Assembly (NCBI RefSeq): GCF_900105945.1
Contig: NZ_FNSO01000004.1
Coordinates: 1,674,001 to 1,738,000 of the forward strand
Direction: 5' to 3'
Source of the DNA: Amycolatopsis tolypomycina
Lineage (GTDB): Bacteria; Actinomycetota; Actinomycetes; Mycobacteriales; Pseudonocardiaceae
Length of the DNA stretch: 64,000 bases
Part shown: positions 8,274 through 17,531 of the stretch, one piece after another
Layout: each line of letters opens with the position of its first letter
Position numbering within the stretch: position 1 is the stretch's first letter
The notes under the pieces: model-generated
Database searches by the model: none
Seen by the model: the letters and a program-made list of their open reading frames with translations, nothing else
Told to the model about the DNA's origin: nothing
Program-made: the position numbers and the translations under genes

Positions 8274-8304
8274 TTGACTTCAAGTGAACTTGAAGTCTCA
8301 TCCT
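8274..8304 (+). promoter_or_regulatory. SoxR box and promoter of the flavin reductase
   Basis: A perfect 10-bp inverted repeat (GACTTCAAGT, two-base centre GA, then ACTTGAAGTC) at 8276-8297. It closely resembles known SoxR sites (CCTCAAGTTNACTTGAGG type). It sits between a -35 TTGACT (8274-8279) and a -10-like CATCCT (8299-8304), giving a 19-base spacer. A lengthened spacer is characteristic of MerR/SoxR-activated promoters. Confidence 0.85.
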
Positions 8305-8344
8305 GGTGCGGACAGCGAGAACGCCTACGTGTGCAGGAGGAAGC

Positions 8345-8935
8345 GTGCCGGAAACACCGGTCCGGGTAGCGGTGATCGTGGGAAGTGTCCGGGAAGGACG
8401 GTTCGGGCCGGTGGTGGCGGACTGGCTGGCCGGCGTCGCGGGCGCCCACGGCGGCTTCGAACCCGACGTCGTCGACCTCGCCGATGCCGAGCTGCCCCTG
8501 GCCATGCCGGCCTTCGGCGCCGAGCCTCCGGCGAAGGTCGTCGCCGAGGTCGCGAAGGTGGCGCCGCGGCTCGAAGCCGCCGACGCGTTCGTCGTGGTCA
8601 CCCCGGAGTACAACCACAGCTATCCGGCGTCGCTCAAGAACGCCATCGACTGGCACCGGCCCGAGTGGCAGGCCAAGCCGGTCGCTTTCGTTTCCTACGG
8701 CGGGATTTCCGGCGGCCTGCGCGCGGTCGAGCACCTGCGCGCGGTTTTCGCGGAGCTCCACGCCGTGACCATCCGCGAGACGGTCAGCTTCCACGGCGCC
8801 CAGATGCGGTTCACCGACGAGGGCGTGCCGACCGACGCCGGCGCGGAAGTCGCGGCCAAGGCGATGCTCGACCAGCTGGGCTGGTGGGCGCGGTCGCTGA
8901 CCGACGCCAGGGCGGCGCGGCCCTACCCCGGCTGA
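8345..8935 (+). CDS. NADPH-dependent FMN reductase family protein
   Basis: 196 residues of flavodoxin-like fold. Seen: VAVIVGSVREGRFGPVVADW (phosphate-binding loop of FMN), TPEYNHSYPASLKNAIDW, the diagnostic PEYN(x)SxPxxLKNxxDW motif, and SYGGISGGLRAVEHLR. It reduces quinones, azo or nitro compounds, or flavin with NADPH, which suits a SoxR target for redox-cycling compounds. The start is GTG 8345 after an AGGAGG site; an upstream ATG would add an unconserved leader overlapping the promoter. Confidence 0.92.
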   Translation: MPETPVRVAVIVGSVREGRFGPVVADWLAGVAGAHGGFEPDVVDLADAELPLAMPAFGAEPPAKVVAEVAKVAPRLEAADAFVVVTPEYNHSYPASLKNAIDWHRPEWQAKPVAFVSYGGISGGLRAVEHLRAVFAELHAVTIRETVSFHGAQMRFTDEGVPTDAGAEVAAKAMLDQLGWWARSLTDARAARPYPG

Positions 8936-8966
8936 GGCGGCTTGCCGTCATGTCGACACTCCTCGC

Positions 8967-9455
8967 TCACGCCTGGCACGTCTGGTACGGCAGCCGGACG
9001 TCCGGCCCGGCGAGGTCGATGGTGCCGTCGACGGCGTACCTGCCCTGGGCGGCCAGTGCCGCGAACGCGGTGCAAACCAGCTGGCTGATCCCGACGCCGG
9101 TCAGCGGCCGCAGCGGGAACGGGACGGTGATCGTCGCCGGCGAGCCGGGGGTCAGGGCGATCGTGCCGGAGGGGCCGGGGAGCGCCGTCGTGTACCCGCC
9201 CTCCCGCTCGTCGACGGACGGTCCGTCCAGCAGCATCGTCAGCGCGGACTCGACACCCACCACCCCGGCGGACGGCCGCACCACCGGGGCCACCCGGTCG
9301 GCGAGGACGAAGTAGAGGATCAGGTCGGTGCCGCGGCCCGCGGTCGCCGGGCTCCGCAGCGTCGGGGCCGGGCCGGCCGCGACCACCGGCGTCGGCTTGA
9401 CCCCGCACGCGCTCACCAGCAGCAGGACCGCGAGGACGGCGAGTTTCTTCACCAC
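8967..9455 (-). CDS. Lipoprotein with GerMN-like domain
   Basis: 162 residues with a lipoprotein signal peptide (MVKKLAVLAVLLLVSACG, lipobox VSAC, Cys 17). The body has the GerMN pattern: ESALTMLLDGPSVDEREGGYTTALP and a C-terminal QLVCTAFAAL, then GPDVRLPYQTC. It is last in the response regulator-kinase-lipoprotein operon and overlaps the kinase by 7 bp. Such lipoproteins (compare CseA, LpqB) often modulate the partner kinase at the membrane; that role is inferred. Confidence 0.85.
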   Translation of the reverse strand: MVKKLAVLAVLLLVSACGVKPTPVVAAGPAPTLRSPATAGRGTDLILYFVLADRVAPVVRPSAGVVGVESALTMLLDGPSVDEREGGYTTALPGPSGTIALTPGSPATITVPFPLRPLTGVGISQLVCTAFAALAAQGRYAVDGTIDLAGPDVRLPYQTCQA

Positions 9456-10858
9456 GCCTCCCGGGGCAGCCGCAGCTCGAACCGGGCGCCGGTGCCGGTG
9501 TTGGCCGCGACGATGTCGCCGCCGTGCAGCCGGGCGTTCTCCCGGGCGATCGACAGCCCGAGGCCGCTGCCCTCGGACCGGGCGCGGGCGGTGTCGGCCT
9601 TGGTGAAGCGGTCGAAGACCTTCGGCAGCACGTCGGCGGGGATGCCCGGCCCGTGGTCGGTGACGGTCAGCACGACGTCACCGCGCTCCGGCCGCAGCAC
9701 CACTTCGACCGGCGGCGCGCCGTGCCGCAGCGCGTTGCCGACCAGGTTCGCCACGACGATGTCGAGCCGCCGCCGGTCGAGCGAGGCGGTGATCCCCGGC
9801 GGCAGGTCGGTGACCAGGTCGGTTCCGGCTTCCCAGCCCCGCGCGGCGAGGGTGTCGGTGATCGCCGTGGCGACGTCCAGCCGCTCCCGGCGCAGTTCCG
9901 CGCGTCCGGCGTCGAACCGGGAGATCTCGATCAGGTCCTGCACCAGCCGGGTGAGCCGCCGCGTCTCGGCCGACACGAGCCGGGCCGCGACGGCGGTGTC
10001 CGGCGGCAGCTGCTCGGCGTCTTCGTCGAGGACGTCGGTCACCGCGTTCATCGCGGCGAGGGGCGTGCGCAGCTCGTGGGAGACGTCGGCGACGAACCGC
10101 CGCGCGTCGGCTTCCATCGCGCGCAGGGAGCCCACCGTGCGCTCCAGCTCGGCGGCGGTGTGGTTGAACGTGGTGACCAGCTGCGCGAGCTCGTCGGACC
10201 CCTTCGCGCGCAACCGCACGTCCAGCCGTCCGCGGCCGAGCTGGCTCGCCGCCGTGTTCAGCGCGCGCACCGGCCGCAGCACCTGCCGGGCCGCGAGCAG
10301 CGCGACCCCGACCGCGATCGGCAGGGCGAGCGCGGAGAACAACCAGGCGTAGCGGGCCAGCTCGTCGATCGCCTCCTGCTGGTCGGTCAGCCGCGCCATC
10401 GCGTAGACCTCGAGGCCGCTGGGCCGCCCCTGGGCGGTCTGCACCGGGACGCCGACGAAGAACAAGGGGAAGCCCGCGACGTCGACGCGCTGGAACTGGA
10501 TGTTGGTGCTGGTGGCCACGGCTTGGCGCAGGTCGCCCGGCACGTCGTCGATCGAGAGGGCCGAGGACGAGCGCAGGTCCCGGTAGACGACGAGCGCGTT
10601 GCTGGACTTGAGCGCCGTCGCGAAGGCGTCGAGCCCGGCCTGGGTCGGCGGCAGCGACAGGGTGGGCAGGTACGCGGCGATCTGGTCCCGCAGCTTCAGC
10701 ATCGTCTGGTCCTGGATGCCTTCCAGGATGGCCCGGCGCGCGTACACGTAACTCGCGCCCGCCGCGGTGGTGGCGCCGAGGATCATGATGACCGCGAAGG
10801 CGGCGACCAGCCGCGGCCGCAGCCCGGCGAGCCACGACCACGGCCGCGGAGCCGTCAC
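9449..10858 (-). CDS. Sensor histidine kinase (HAMP-HisKA-HATPase)
   Basis: 469 residues. TM1 at about 15-35, an extracytoplasmic sensor of about 130 residues, TM2 (WLFSALALPIAVGVALLAA), HAMP, a HisKA box with the phospho-acceptor His in DVSHELRTPLAAMNAV, then an N box (NLVGNALRHG), G1 (DHGPGIP) and G2 (GSGLGLSIA). The GTG start overlaps the stop of the response regulator (GTGA), so the two are translationally coupled. The trio resembles CseBC/AfsQ-type envelope-stress systems; the signal is unknown. Confidence 0.93.
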   Translation of the reverse strand: MTAPRPWSWLAGLRPRLVAAFAVIMILGATTAAGASYVYARRAILEGIQDQTMLKLRDQIAAYLPTLSLPPTQAGLDAFATALKSSNALVVYRDLRSSSALSIDDVPGDLRQAVATSTNIQFQRVDVAGFPLFFVGVPVQTAQGRPSGLEVYAMARLTDQQEAIDELARYAWLFSALALPIAVGVALLAARQVLRPVRALNTAASQLGRGRLDVRLRAKGSDELAQLVTTFNHTAAELERTVGSLRAMEADARRFVADVSHELRTPLAAMNAVTDVLDEDAEQLPPDTAVAARLVSAETRRLTRLVQDLIEISRFDAGRAELRRERLDVATAITDTLAARGWEAGTDLVTDLPPGITASLDRRRLDIVVANLVGNALRHGAPPVEVVLRPERGDVVLTVTDHGPGIPADVLPKVFDRFTKADTARARSEGSGLGLSIARENARLHGGDIVAANTGTGARFELRLPREAW

Positions 10859-11544
10859 GACCGGCCGAACCGGTAGCCGAACCCCCGGACCGTCTGCACG
10901 TACTCGGGCTTCGCCGGGACGTCCTCGATCTTCGCGCGCAGCCGCTGCACGCAGGCGTCGACGAGCCGCGAGTCGCCGAGGTAGTCGTGGTCCCAGACGG
11001 CGGACAGGATCTGCTGGCGGCTGTACACCTGCCCGGGCGTGCGCGAGAGCTCCAGCAGCAGCTTCAGCTCGGTCGGGGTCAGCGACACCGGCGCGCCGTG
11101 CTTGGTGACCTCGAGCGCGGCCCGGTCGATCACCAGGTCGCCGTGGCGTTCCTCGACGGTGGCCTGCTCACCCGGCCGGTCGGCGACCGTGCGGCGCAGG
11201 ACCGCCCGGATCCGCGCGTCCAGCACCCGCGGCTCGACGGGCTTGGCGACATAGTCGTCCGCGCCCGCCTCGAGCCCGGCCACGACGTCGAAGTCGTCAC
11301 TGCGCGCGGTGAGCATGATGATCGGCACCGGTCCGGAAGCCCGCATCCGGCGGCAGGTCTCGAAGCCGTCCATGCCGGGCAGCATCAGGTCGAGCACGAC
11401 GATGTCGGGCCGGTGCTGCACGAGCACCTCGATGCCGAGCTCGCCCGATTCCGCGGTGCGCACCACGTGTCCCTGCCGGCGCAGGGCCAGCTGCAGTCCT
11501 TCCCGCACCGCCGCGTCGTCCTCAACCACCAGTACCTCGGCCAC
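10855..11544 (-). CDS. OmpR-family response regulator
   Basis: 229 residues from GTG 11544; an ATG at 11574 would add ten unconserved residues, and neither start has a clear ribosome-binding site. Receiver domain: acidic pair VVEDD, phospho-acceptor Asp in DIVVLDLMLPGMDG, Thr in MLTARSD, Lys in DDYVAKPVEP. C-terminal winged helix: SLTPTELKLLLELSRTPGQV and SRLVDACVQRLRAKIE. First gene of the three-gene operon. A CseB/AfsQ1-like group is the best guess. Confidence 0.93.
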   Translation of the reverse strand: MAEVLVVEDDAAVREGLQLALRRQGHVVRTAESGELGIEVLVQHRPDIVVLDLMLPGMDGFETCRRMRASGPVPIIMLTARSDDFDVVAGLEAGADDYVAKPVEPRVLDARIRAVLRRTVADRPGEQATVEERHGDLVIDRAALEVTKHGAPVSLTPTELKLLLELSRTPGQVYSRQQILSAVWDHDYLGDSRLVDACVQRLRAKIEDVPAKPEYVQTVRGFGYRFGRS

Positions 11545-11654
11545 GGCGCCATTATTCGGAAAAGCGCACGTCATGGCGACCCGGGCGGATCTTGTAGCAA
11601 AACCATGACATCACGCTGACGGGATCCCGAAATGCGCGTTCCAGACTCGGGGAC

Positions 11655-12557
11655 ATGGCAGTGATCCTCTCCGACGCACCCTCCGCGACCCGCCCGGCCC
11701 GCCCCGCGCCCGTGATCCGGGCCGCGTCCCGCACGGCCGTCCTGGCGGCGAGCGCGGCCGGGTTCGCGCTCGCGTTCATCGCGGCCTACCTGCTCTTCGT
11801 CCGCACGGAGGCCGGCCGCGGCGTCGAGAACGGCGTCGTCCGCAGCGCCCAGTCCGCCGGGACCACAATGGACTGGGCGGACCTGCTGCGGCAGGTCGAC
11901 CTGGTGGTCGTGCTCGGCGGCGTGGCGGTGCTGATCGTGGCGATCTCGGTGGTGCGCCGCCGGCTGGCCCTCGGGGTGATGGCGCTGGTGCTGCTGGCCG
12001 CGCCCCTGGTGGTGGCGCAGCTGCTCAAGCTGTACGTCCTGGAGCGCCCGAACACCGGCGACCGGTTCGGCGTGGCGAGCCACAACAGCTTCCCGAGCGG
12101 GCACGTCAGCGCGGCGATGGCCGTGCTGGTGGCGCTCGCGATCGTGCTGCCCCGCAGGTACCGGCGGCCGGCCATGGTGGCGGGCGGGGTGGGCGTCGCC
12201 TGGGTCTCGGCCGCGGCCGTGGCACTGGGCTGGCACCGGTTGAGCGACACCGTCGGCGGCTGTTTGCTGGTCGCGGCGGTCACCTGCGCCGGGGCGGCGG
12301 TGGTGTCCGCCCGCCGCCCCGACGGTGACCGGGTGCCGCTGGTCCCGGTGCTGACGGGGTTCCTGGCGCCGTCGGCAGTCGTCCTGGCCGGGTACGCGGT
12401 GCTGTCGACGGCGACGTCGGGCGCGGCCCAGTTCGTGGCGGCCCTGGTGCTGGCGGCGCTGTCGTCGATGGCGGTGGTGCTGCTGCTGACGGGCCCGCTG
12501 CGCCGGGTGGCGTTCGACCCGGCCGAGACCCGCGTCCGTCGCCTGCGGCTGCGCTGA
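11655..12557 (+). CDS. PAP2 superfamily membrane phosphatase
   Basis: 300 residues with about seven membrane helices and the three PAP2 motifs: KLYVLERP (KxxxxxxRP), SFPSGH (PSGH) and GWHRLSDTVGG (SRxxxxxHxxxD type). It probably dephosphorylates a lipid phosphate such as undecaprenyl diphosphate or phosphatidate on the outer membrane face. It is divergent from the response regulator with about 110 bp between, where GTCATGG/CCATGAC half-sites (11570, 11603) could be a regulator site. Confidence 0.92.
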   Translation: MAVILSDAPSATRPARPAPVIRAASRTAVLAASAAGFALAFIAAYLLFVRTEAGRGVENGVVRSAQSAGTTMDWADLLRQVDLVVVLGGVAVLIVAISVVRRRLALGVMALVLLAAPLVVAQLLKLYVLERPNTGDRFGVASHNSFPSGHVSAAMAVLVALAIVLPRRYRRPAMVAGGVGVAWVSAAAVALGWHRLSDTVGGCLLVAAVTCAGAAVVSARRPDGDRVPLVPVLTGFLAPSAVVLAGYAVLSTATSGAAQFVAALVLAALSSMAVVLLLTGPLRRVAFDPAETRVRRLRLR

Positions 12558-12620
12558 CCGGGCCAGTTTCGGGGGATTGGCCCGCGACAGCGGGACGGCA
12601 CCGCGCCTAGCGTCGGCGAG

Positions 12621-14006
12621 ATGGACCCGAGGCTTGCCGATGACCTGAACTCCCTGCCCGACCTGCTCGACACCGCGAGCAAGTTCGCGGCCGAGGCGCT
12701 CGCCGGGCTCGACGATCGCGCGGCCGCCGTCCCACCCGTCGCCGTCGAGCCGGCGCCCCTGCCGCTCGATGGCGCCGGGGCGCGTGGGGCGCTGGACGAG
12801 TTCGCGCGGCGCTGGGAACCCGGGTTCGCCGCCGGTGCCGGGCCGCGGTACCTCGGTTTCGTGACCGGGGGAGCCACGCCGGCTTCGCTGGCCGGCGACT
12901 GGCTCACCGCCGCCTACGACCAGAACCCCGCCAGCGGAATGGATTCCTCGGCGCAGGACCTCGAACGCGAGACCGTCGGCTGGCTCGCCGAGCTGTTCGG
13001 GCTGGGCCCGGAGTTCTCCGGCGCGTTCGTCACCGGCGCCACGATGTCCACGGTGACCGGCCTGGCCATCGCCCGCGAGTGGCTCGGCGAACGCGCCGGC
13101 GTGAGTGTCTCCGTCGACGGCGCCGCTGCGCTCGGTCCCGTCACGGTCCTGTCCGGTTCGCCGCACTCGAGCGTCCTGAAGGCCTTGTCGTTCCTCGGGA
13201 TGGGCCGTTCCGCGCTGCGGAAGGTGCCGGTGCTCCCGGGCCGCGAAGCCGTCGACGTCACGAAGCTCGCCGAAGCCCTCGAGACGCTCGACGGCCCGGC
13301 CGTCGTCGTCGCGAACGCGGGGACCGTCAACACCGTCGACTTCGACGACCTGCGCGCGATCGCCGAACTCAAGCGGCGGTACGGCTTCTGGCTGCACGTC
13401 GACGCCGCGTTCGGCGGGTTCGCCGCGCTGGCCCCGGAGCACGCGGCGCTCACCGCGGGCCTCGACCTGGCCGACTCGGTGGTCGTCGACCTGCACAAGT
13501 GGCTCAACGTGCCCTACGACTCGGCCGTCCAGTTCACCCGCCGCCGCGACCTGCAGCTGCGCGTGTTCGCCAACGACGCCGCCTACCTCGGCGAAATCGG
13601 CGAGACCCCGGACTTCCTGCACCTGACCCCGGAGAACTCCCGGCGGCTGCGCGCGCTCCCGGCCTGGTTCTCGCTCGTGGCGTACGGCCGCGCGGGACAC
13701 CGCGAGATCGTCGAGCGCTGCGTCCGGCTGGCCCGCGACCTGGGCACCCGGATCGACGGCTCGTCGCACTGGCACCTGCTGGCGCCGGTGCGGCTCAACG
13801 TCGTCTGCTTCACCCCGGCCGGGGAAGTCACGCAGGCGCGCATCGACGCGCTCGTGCGCGCGATCGCCGAGGACGGAACCACCTTCCTCACCCCGACGGT
13901 GTACGACGGCCGGCCGGCGTTGCGCGCCGCCTTCAGCAACTGGCGGACCACCGACGCCGACGTCGACCGCGTGTTCGCGGTGCTGGAGCGCCTGGCTGGG
14001 ACGTGA
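12621..14006 (+). CDS. PLP-dependent group II decarboxylase family protein
   Basis: 461 residues of the aspartate/tyrosine/aromatic amino acid decarboxylase fold type I group. Seen: YLGFVTGGATPASLAGDWL, SSAQDLERETVGWLAELFGL, GATMSTVTGLAIAR, HVDAAFGGFA (Asp binding the pyridine nitrogen) and DLHKWLNVPYDSA with the Schiff-base Lys. Substrate unknown; it could be a decarboxylase or a related lyase. It stands alone between PAP2 and a hydrolase. Confidence 0.92.
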   Translation: MDPRLADDLNSLPDLLDTASKFAAEALAGLDDRAAAVPPVAVEPAPLPLDGAGARGALDEFARRWEPGFAAGAGPRYLGFVTGGATPASLAGDWLTAAYDQNPASGMDSSAQDLERETVGWLAELFGLGPEFSGAFVTGATMSTVTGLAIAREWLGERAGVSVSVDGAAALGPVTVLSGSPHSSVLKALSFLGMGRSALRKVPVLPGREAVDVTKLAEALETLDGPAVVVANAGTVNTVDFDDLRAIAELKRRYGFWLHVDAAFGGFAALAPEHAALTAGLDLADSVVVDLHKWLNVPYDSAVQFTRRRDLQLRVFANDAAYLGEIGETPDFLHLTPENSRRLRALPAWFSLVAYGRAGHREIVERCVRLARDLGTRIDGSSHWHLLAPVRLNVVCFTPAGEVTQARIDALVRAIAEDGTTFLTPTVYDGRPALRAAFSNWRTTDADVDRVFAVLERLAGT

Positions 14007-14089
14007 GTGCGACAGGTCCCGGTCGAGCCGGTTTCGTGCCTCGCGCGGTGAACCTTGTTCCGGCGGCCGGGGGATGCCAGGGTCGGGGC

Positions 14090-14932
14090 GTGCCGATCTT
14101 CTCCGCGCCGGACGGAACCGCGCTCGCCGTCACCCTCTCCGGCCCGGAGACCGAGCCGGTGGTGTGCCTGCCCGGCGGCCCGATGCGGGCCGGCGGCTAC
14201 CTCGGTGACCTCGGGGGCCTGAGCGCCCGCCGCCGCCTCGCCGTGCTCGACCTCCGCGGGACCGGCGGCTCGGAGGCGCCCGCCGACCCCGCCACCTACC
14301 GGTGCGACCGCCAGATCGAGGACGTCGAGGCCCTGCGCAAGCACCTCGGCCTCGACCGCTTCGACCTCCTCGGGCACTCGGCCGGGGCGAGCCTGGCCGT
14401 GCGGTACGCGGCCCGGTACCCGCGGCGCCTGCGCCGGCTCGCCCTGATCGCGCCGAGCCCGCGGGCCGTCGGCTTCGACGTGCCGGCCGCCGAACGGCGG
14501 CGGATCATGGCCCGGCGCGCCGGCGCTCCGTGGTTCGACGCCGCGGCCGCCGCCTACGAGTCGATCGCCGCGAAGACCGCAACGAGCGCCGACTGGGCCG
14601 CGTTCGCCCCGTTCTACTACGGCCGCTGGGACGCCGCGGCCCGGCAGCACCAGGCCGGCGAACCCGGCCAGCGCAACGGCGCGGCCGCGCGGATCTACAA
14701 CGCCGACGGCGCGTTCGAGCCCGAGGCGACCCGTGCCGCGCTCGGGGCCGTCACCGCGCCGGTGCTCGTGCTGGCCGGTGAGCTGGACTGGATCGCCGGC
14801 CCGGCCGTCGCGGAGCGCATTGCCGGGCTGTTCCCGGACGGCCGCGCCGTCGTGCTGCCCGGAGCCGTGCACTACCCGTGGCTGGACGACGCGGCCGCGT
14901 TCGCCTCAGCCGTGGGCGGTTTCCTGGCCTGA
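14090..14932 (+). CDS. Alpha/beta hydrolase (proline iminopeptidase-like)
   Basis: 280 residues from GTG 14090. CLPGGPMRAGGYLGDLGGL resembles the oxyanion-hole loop of proline iminopeptidase-like enzymes. The nucleophile elbow is LLGHSAGASLAVRYA (GHSAG), with a likely Asp in LAGELDWIAGPA and His in GAVHYPWLDD. It hydrolyses an ester or amide bond of unknown substrate. The last 27 bp overlap the convergent pirin gene. Confidence 0.88.
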   Translation: MPIFSAPDGTALAVTLSGPETEPVVCLPGGPMRAGGYLGDLGGLSARRRLAVLDLRGTGGSEAPADPATYRCDRQIEDVEALRKHLGLDRFDLLGHSAGASLAVRYAARYPRRLRRLALIAPSPRAVGFDVPAAERRRIMARRAGAPWFDAAAAAYESIAAKTATSADWAAFAPFYYGRWDAAARQHQAGEPGQRNGAAARIYNADGAFEPEATRAALGAVTAPVLVLAGELDWIAGPAVAERIAGLFPDGRAVVLPGAVHYPWLDDAAAFASAVGGFLA

Positions 14933-15910
14933 GCCCGGATTCCGGCGGGGCTTGATGCGGACGGCGGGCAGCGCGGGGGCCGGCAGACGCTCGCCCGGAT
15001 AGCCGGTCACCTCGCCGAACTGGTCGGACCCGGCTTGCCACGCTTCGCGGAACGCGGCGATCTCTTCGTGGGTGCGCCCGACGAAGTTCCACCACATCAG
15101 GATTTCTTCGTCGAACGGGGTCCCGCCCAGCAGCAGGAACCGGGCCGGCGCCGTGCCGCGGTTGCTCAGGGTCAGCGAGCGCACGCCGGTGCCGACGTAA
15201 CCCAGTTCCGCAGCCCGGACGCGGGTACCGGCCACGACGACGTCGCCGGTGTCGACCAGGACGCCGTGCTCGAACCCGGGGTCGACGCCGAGGGACATGT
15301 GGGCATCGGGGCCGAGCACGACTTCCGCGCCCAGCAGCGGGGTGAACGTCGGGATCGGCGACGTCCGGCCGGCCAGCGACCCGAGGAACACGCGGACTTC
15401 CGCGCCTTCGATCCGGTTCACCGAGGGAACGTAGTGGTCGAACGCCCTGGCGGTGTGCCGGTGCCGTTCGGGCAGGGCCACCCAGAGCTGGACACCGTGC
15501 AGTGTCGTGGTGGCGGCGGTCGAGACCTCGGAGTGGCAGATGCCGTGCCCGCCGGTCATGAGGTTCAGTTCGCCGGGCCGGACCATCGCGTGCGTGCCGA
15601 GGCTGTCGCGGTGTTCGATTTCCCCGGAGAAAAGCCAGCTGACGGTCTGCAACCCGGTGTGCGGATGCGGCGCGACGTCCATCGCACCGGGCCCGCTGAC
15701 CTCGTCCGGACCGTAGTGGTCAGCGAAGCACCAGGCACCGATCAGCGACCGCGACCGCTGCGGAAGGGTGCGCCGCACCCGCATCGCCCGCGGACCACCG
15801 AGCGGCACGTCGCGCGGAGTGAGGACATCGACGGCAGGACGGCCGGGATCAGCGGCCGCAGGCCGATCACCACAGGCGACTTCGGCAGGGGCGGCCTCGG
15901 TGTTGCTCAT
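14906..15910 (-). CDS. Pirin family protein
   Basis: 334 residues, a bicupin. The N-terminal cupin keeps the metal ligands: APHPHTGLQTVSWLFSGEIEHRDSLG and GGHGICHSE. Pirins are iron-binding cupins; bacterial ones include quercetinases and regulators of central metabolism. The ATG at 15910 starts just before the conserved domain; in-frame codons upstream give an unconserved Arg/Pro-rich leader. The longer C-terminus is typical of actinobacterial members. Confidence 0.9.
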   Translation of the reverse strand: MSNTEAAPAEVACGDRPAAADPGRPAVDVLTPRDVPLGGPRAMRVRRTLPQRSRSLIGAWCFADHYGPDEVSGPGAMDVAPHPHTGLQTVSWLFSGEIEHRDSLGTHAMVRPGELNLMTGGHGICHSEVSTAATTTLHGVQLWVALPERHRHTARAFDHYVPSVNRIEGAEVRVFLGSLAGRTSPIPTFTPLLGAEVVLGPDAHMSLGVDPGFEHGVLVDTGDVVVAGTRVRAAELGYVGTGVRSLTLSNRGTAPARFLLLGGTPFDEEILMWWNFVGRTHEEIAAFREAWQAGSDQFGEVTGYPGERLPAPALPAVRIKPRRNPGSGQETAHG

Positions 15911-16200
15911 GCAGGCCACGGTAGTCGCGATGGCGCCGGTGGCGCGGGCCGGTGGCCGGGGTACGTGTTTCGGTCGCAGGGGCCCGTACTCACGGCCGAC
16001 CGGCACAGGCCCGCGTACCCGCACCCGAGCAGTCGCCGACCGGCGAACCCCTCTCTCCGCAAGCCGGCGGGCACCGGCGCAGGCCCCCGCCGCCCGTGTA
16101 AAGCCTGCCTCTCGAGCGGCTGACCCCGCCGGCGCAAGTCCTACCGCCCGGCCTGCCGAGCCCCGCCGCCCGAGCCCCCGACCCCACGGGCGCCAACCCC

Positions 16201-16812
16201 CTAAGCCCCCACCGGCGCAAACCCCGCGGCCCGCCGCCCAACCCCCTCGACCACCCCGGCAAAACGCCCATAAACCGCAGCAAGCAGCGCAACCTCAACA
16301 GCAACACCCGCCCCACGCGACCCCGCACAGCCGTCCGCCCACGCCCGCACCTCGCGCTCAGCCGCCCCCACCAGCGCAACCGCGGAACCGACCACCGCCC
16401 GATCCCCGCCGACCAGCACCTCACGCAGCGCCCGCGCGGCCGCCACCGCGTGCCCGCCCAGCCGCGCCACCGCGGGCCGCACCTCCGGCGGCACCGGTCC
16501 CCGCGACCCCGCGACCTCCCGCGCAAGACCACCCATCCGAGTGAGATCGGCAGCGATGTGCACGGCCGCGACGACCGCCTTCACCTCCGCCTCCCGCGGC
16601 GCGTGCAGGGCCGGCAGCGCGCACGCCTGGTCCTCGCACGCGGCCCCGAGCGCGGCCACCGCCGCGGCCTGCTCCCGGGCACGTCCGCCCAGCGTGTGGT
16701 CACTTTCCAGCACCGCGCGCGTGGCTTCCTCGAGCGCGATCGCGGCCAGGTCGCCGAGGTCCGCCAGCCGGTGGGCGAGCGTCACGAGCTCCTTCTGAAA
16801 CGCCGTCGGCAT
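16201..16812 (-). CDS. PhoU-like domain protein
   Basis: 203 residues, nearly all helical. [29 protein letters not shown] and [21 protein letters not shown] match the PhoU pattern, with E/DxxxD metal-site positions partly replaced (ADLTRMG is kept in place of the usual ADLERMG). PhoU proteins restrain the Pst phosphate transporter and PhoR kinase. No pst or pho genes are adjacent, and two Cys residues in the linker (ACEDQAC) are unusual, so this may be a divergent paralogue. About 290 bp upstream of pirin hold nothing recognisable. Confidence 0.75.
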   Translation of the reverse strand: MPTAFQKELVTLAHRLADLGDLAAIALEEATRAVLESDHTLGGRAREQAAAVAALGAACEDQACALPALHAPREAEVKAVVAAVHIAADLTRMGGLAREVAGSRGPVPPEVRPAVARLGGHAVAAARALREVLVGGDRAVVGSAVALVGAAEREVRAWADGCAGSRGAGVAVEVALLAAVYGRFAGVVEGVGRRAAGFAPVGA

Positions 16813-16924
16813 GGCGGCAGGAAACCAGCCCGTCCGGGCATCGGCATCCGGAATTGTCGGACCCCCGTGCTCTCCTCATCGGCAACAGCGGTGCACCCCG
16901 CACCCGGAGGACAAGGAGAGATCG

Positions 16925-17359
16925 ATGGCAGGCGAAACGACCGTCACCGTGGTCGGCAACCTCACGAGCGACCCCGACCTGCGCTTCACCGCGGCCGGCT
17001 CGGCGGTCGTCAACTTCACGGTCGCGAGCACCCCGCGCGTGCTCGACCGCGAATCCGGCGCCTGGCGCGACGGCGAACCGCTGTTCCTGCGCTGCAGTTT
17101 GTGGCGGGAGTACGCGGAACACGTCGCCGAATCGCTCGGGCGCGGCACCCGCGTGGTCGTGCACGGCCGGCTGAGACAGCGGTCGTACGACACGAAGGAG
17201 GGTGAGAAGCGCACGGTCGTGGAGCTGGAGGTCGACGAGATCGGTCCGTCGCTGCGGTACGCCACAGCGAAGGTCACCAAGGTCAGCCGCGTGATGGGCG
17301 GCGAAGGGAGCAGTTCCTGGACACCGGAACCGGTGGCGGTGGGAGACCCGCCCTTCTGA
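16925..17359 (+). CDS. ssb: Single-stranded DNA-binding protein (short paralogue)
   Basis: 144 residues from ATG 16925 (AAGGAGA site). OB fold: [62 protein letters not shown]. The C-terminus ends in GDPPF, a shortened version of the acidic tip that recruits repair and replication proteins. It lacks the long Gly-rich linker of the main SSB and the rpsF/rpsR neighbours, so it is probably the second, SsbB-type protein, used in competence, development or stress. Confidence 0.93.
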   Translation: MAGETTVTVVGNLTSDPDLRFTAAGSAVVNFTVASTPRVLDRESGAWRDGEPLFLRCSLWREYAEHVAESLGRGTRVVVHGRLRQRSYDTKEGEKRTVVELEVDEIGPSLRYATAKVTKVSRVMGGEGSSSWTPEPVAVGDPPF

Positions 17360-17463
17360 GCCCATCCGTTCGCGGCCGGCCTCCGAACGCTCGTCGACGG
17401 GGCTTCGACCCGTGCTGGATCGCCTGCGGTGACGATGAGGGGGACGCTCCGGCCGGACCTGCT

Positions 17464-17502
17464 GTCGAAATCCCGCCCACCGATTCGACGCACAGGTGAC
17501 GG
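17464..17502 (+). promoter_or_regulatory. Upstream element shared with the gene at 28399
   Basis: GTCGAAA, 13 bases, TTCGACGCAC, 2 bases, GTGACGG, 29 bases before the ATG at 17532. The same three blocks with identical spacing occur at 28346-28384, before another small orphan gene. Likely a promoter or operator read by a common factor. Confidence 0.45.
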
Positions 17503-17531
17503 CGGCCGAACCACGAGCGGGAGGGACCGAC

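Noticed and set aside
11571..13775. A 734-residue minus-strand ORF
   Set aside because: It is antisense to PAP2 and the PLP decarboxylase, both with clear motifs, and its product is a Gly/Arg/His-rich high-GC shadow with no domain.
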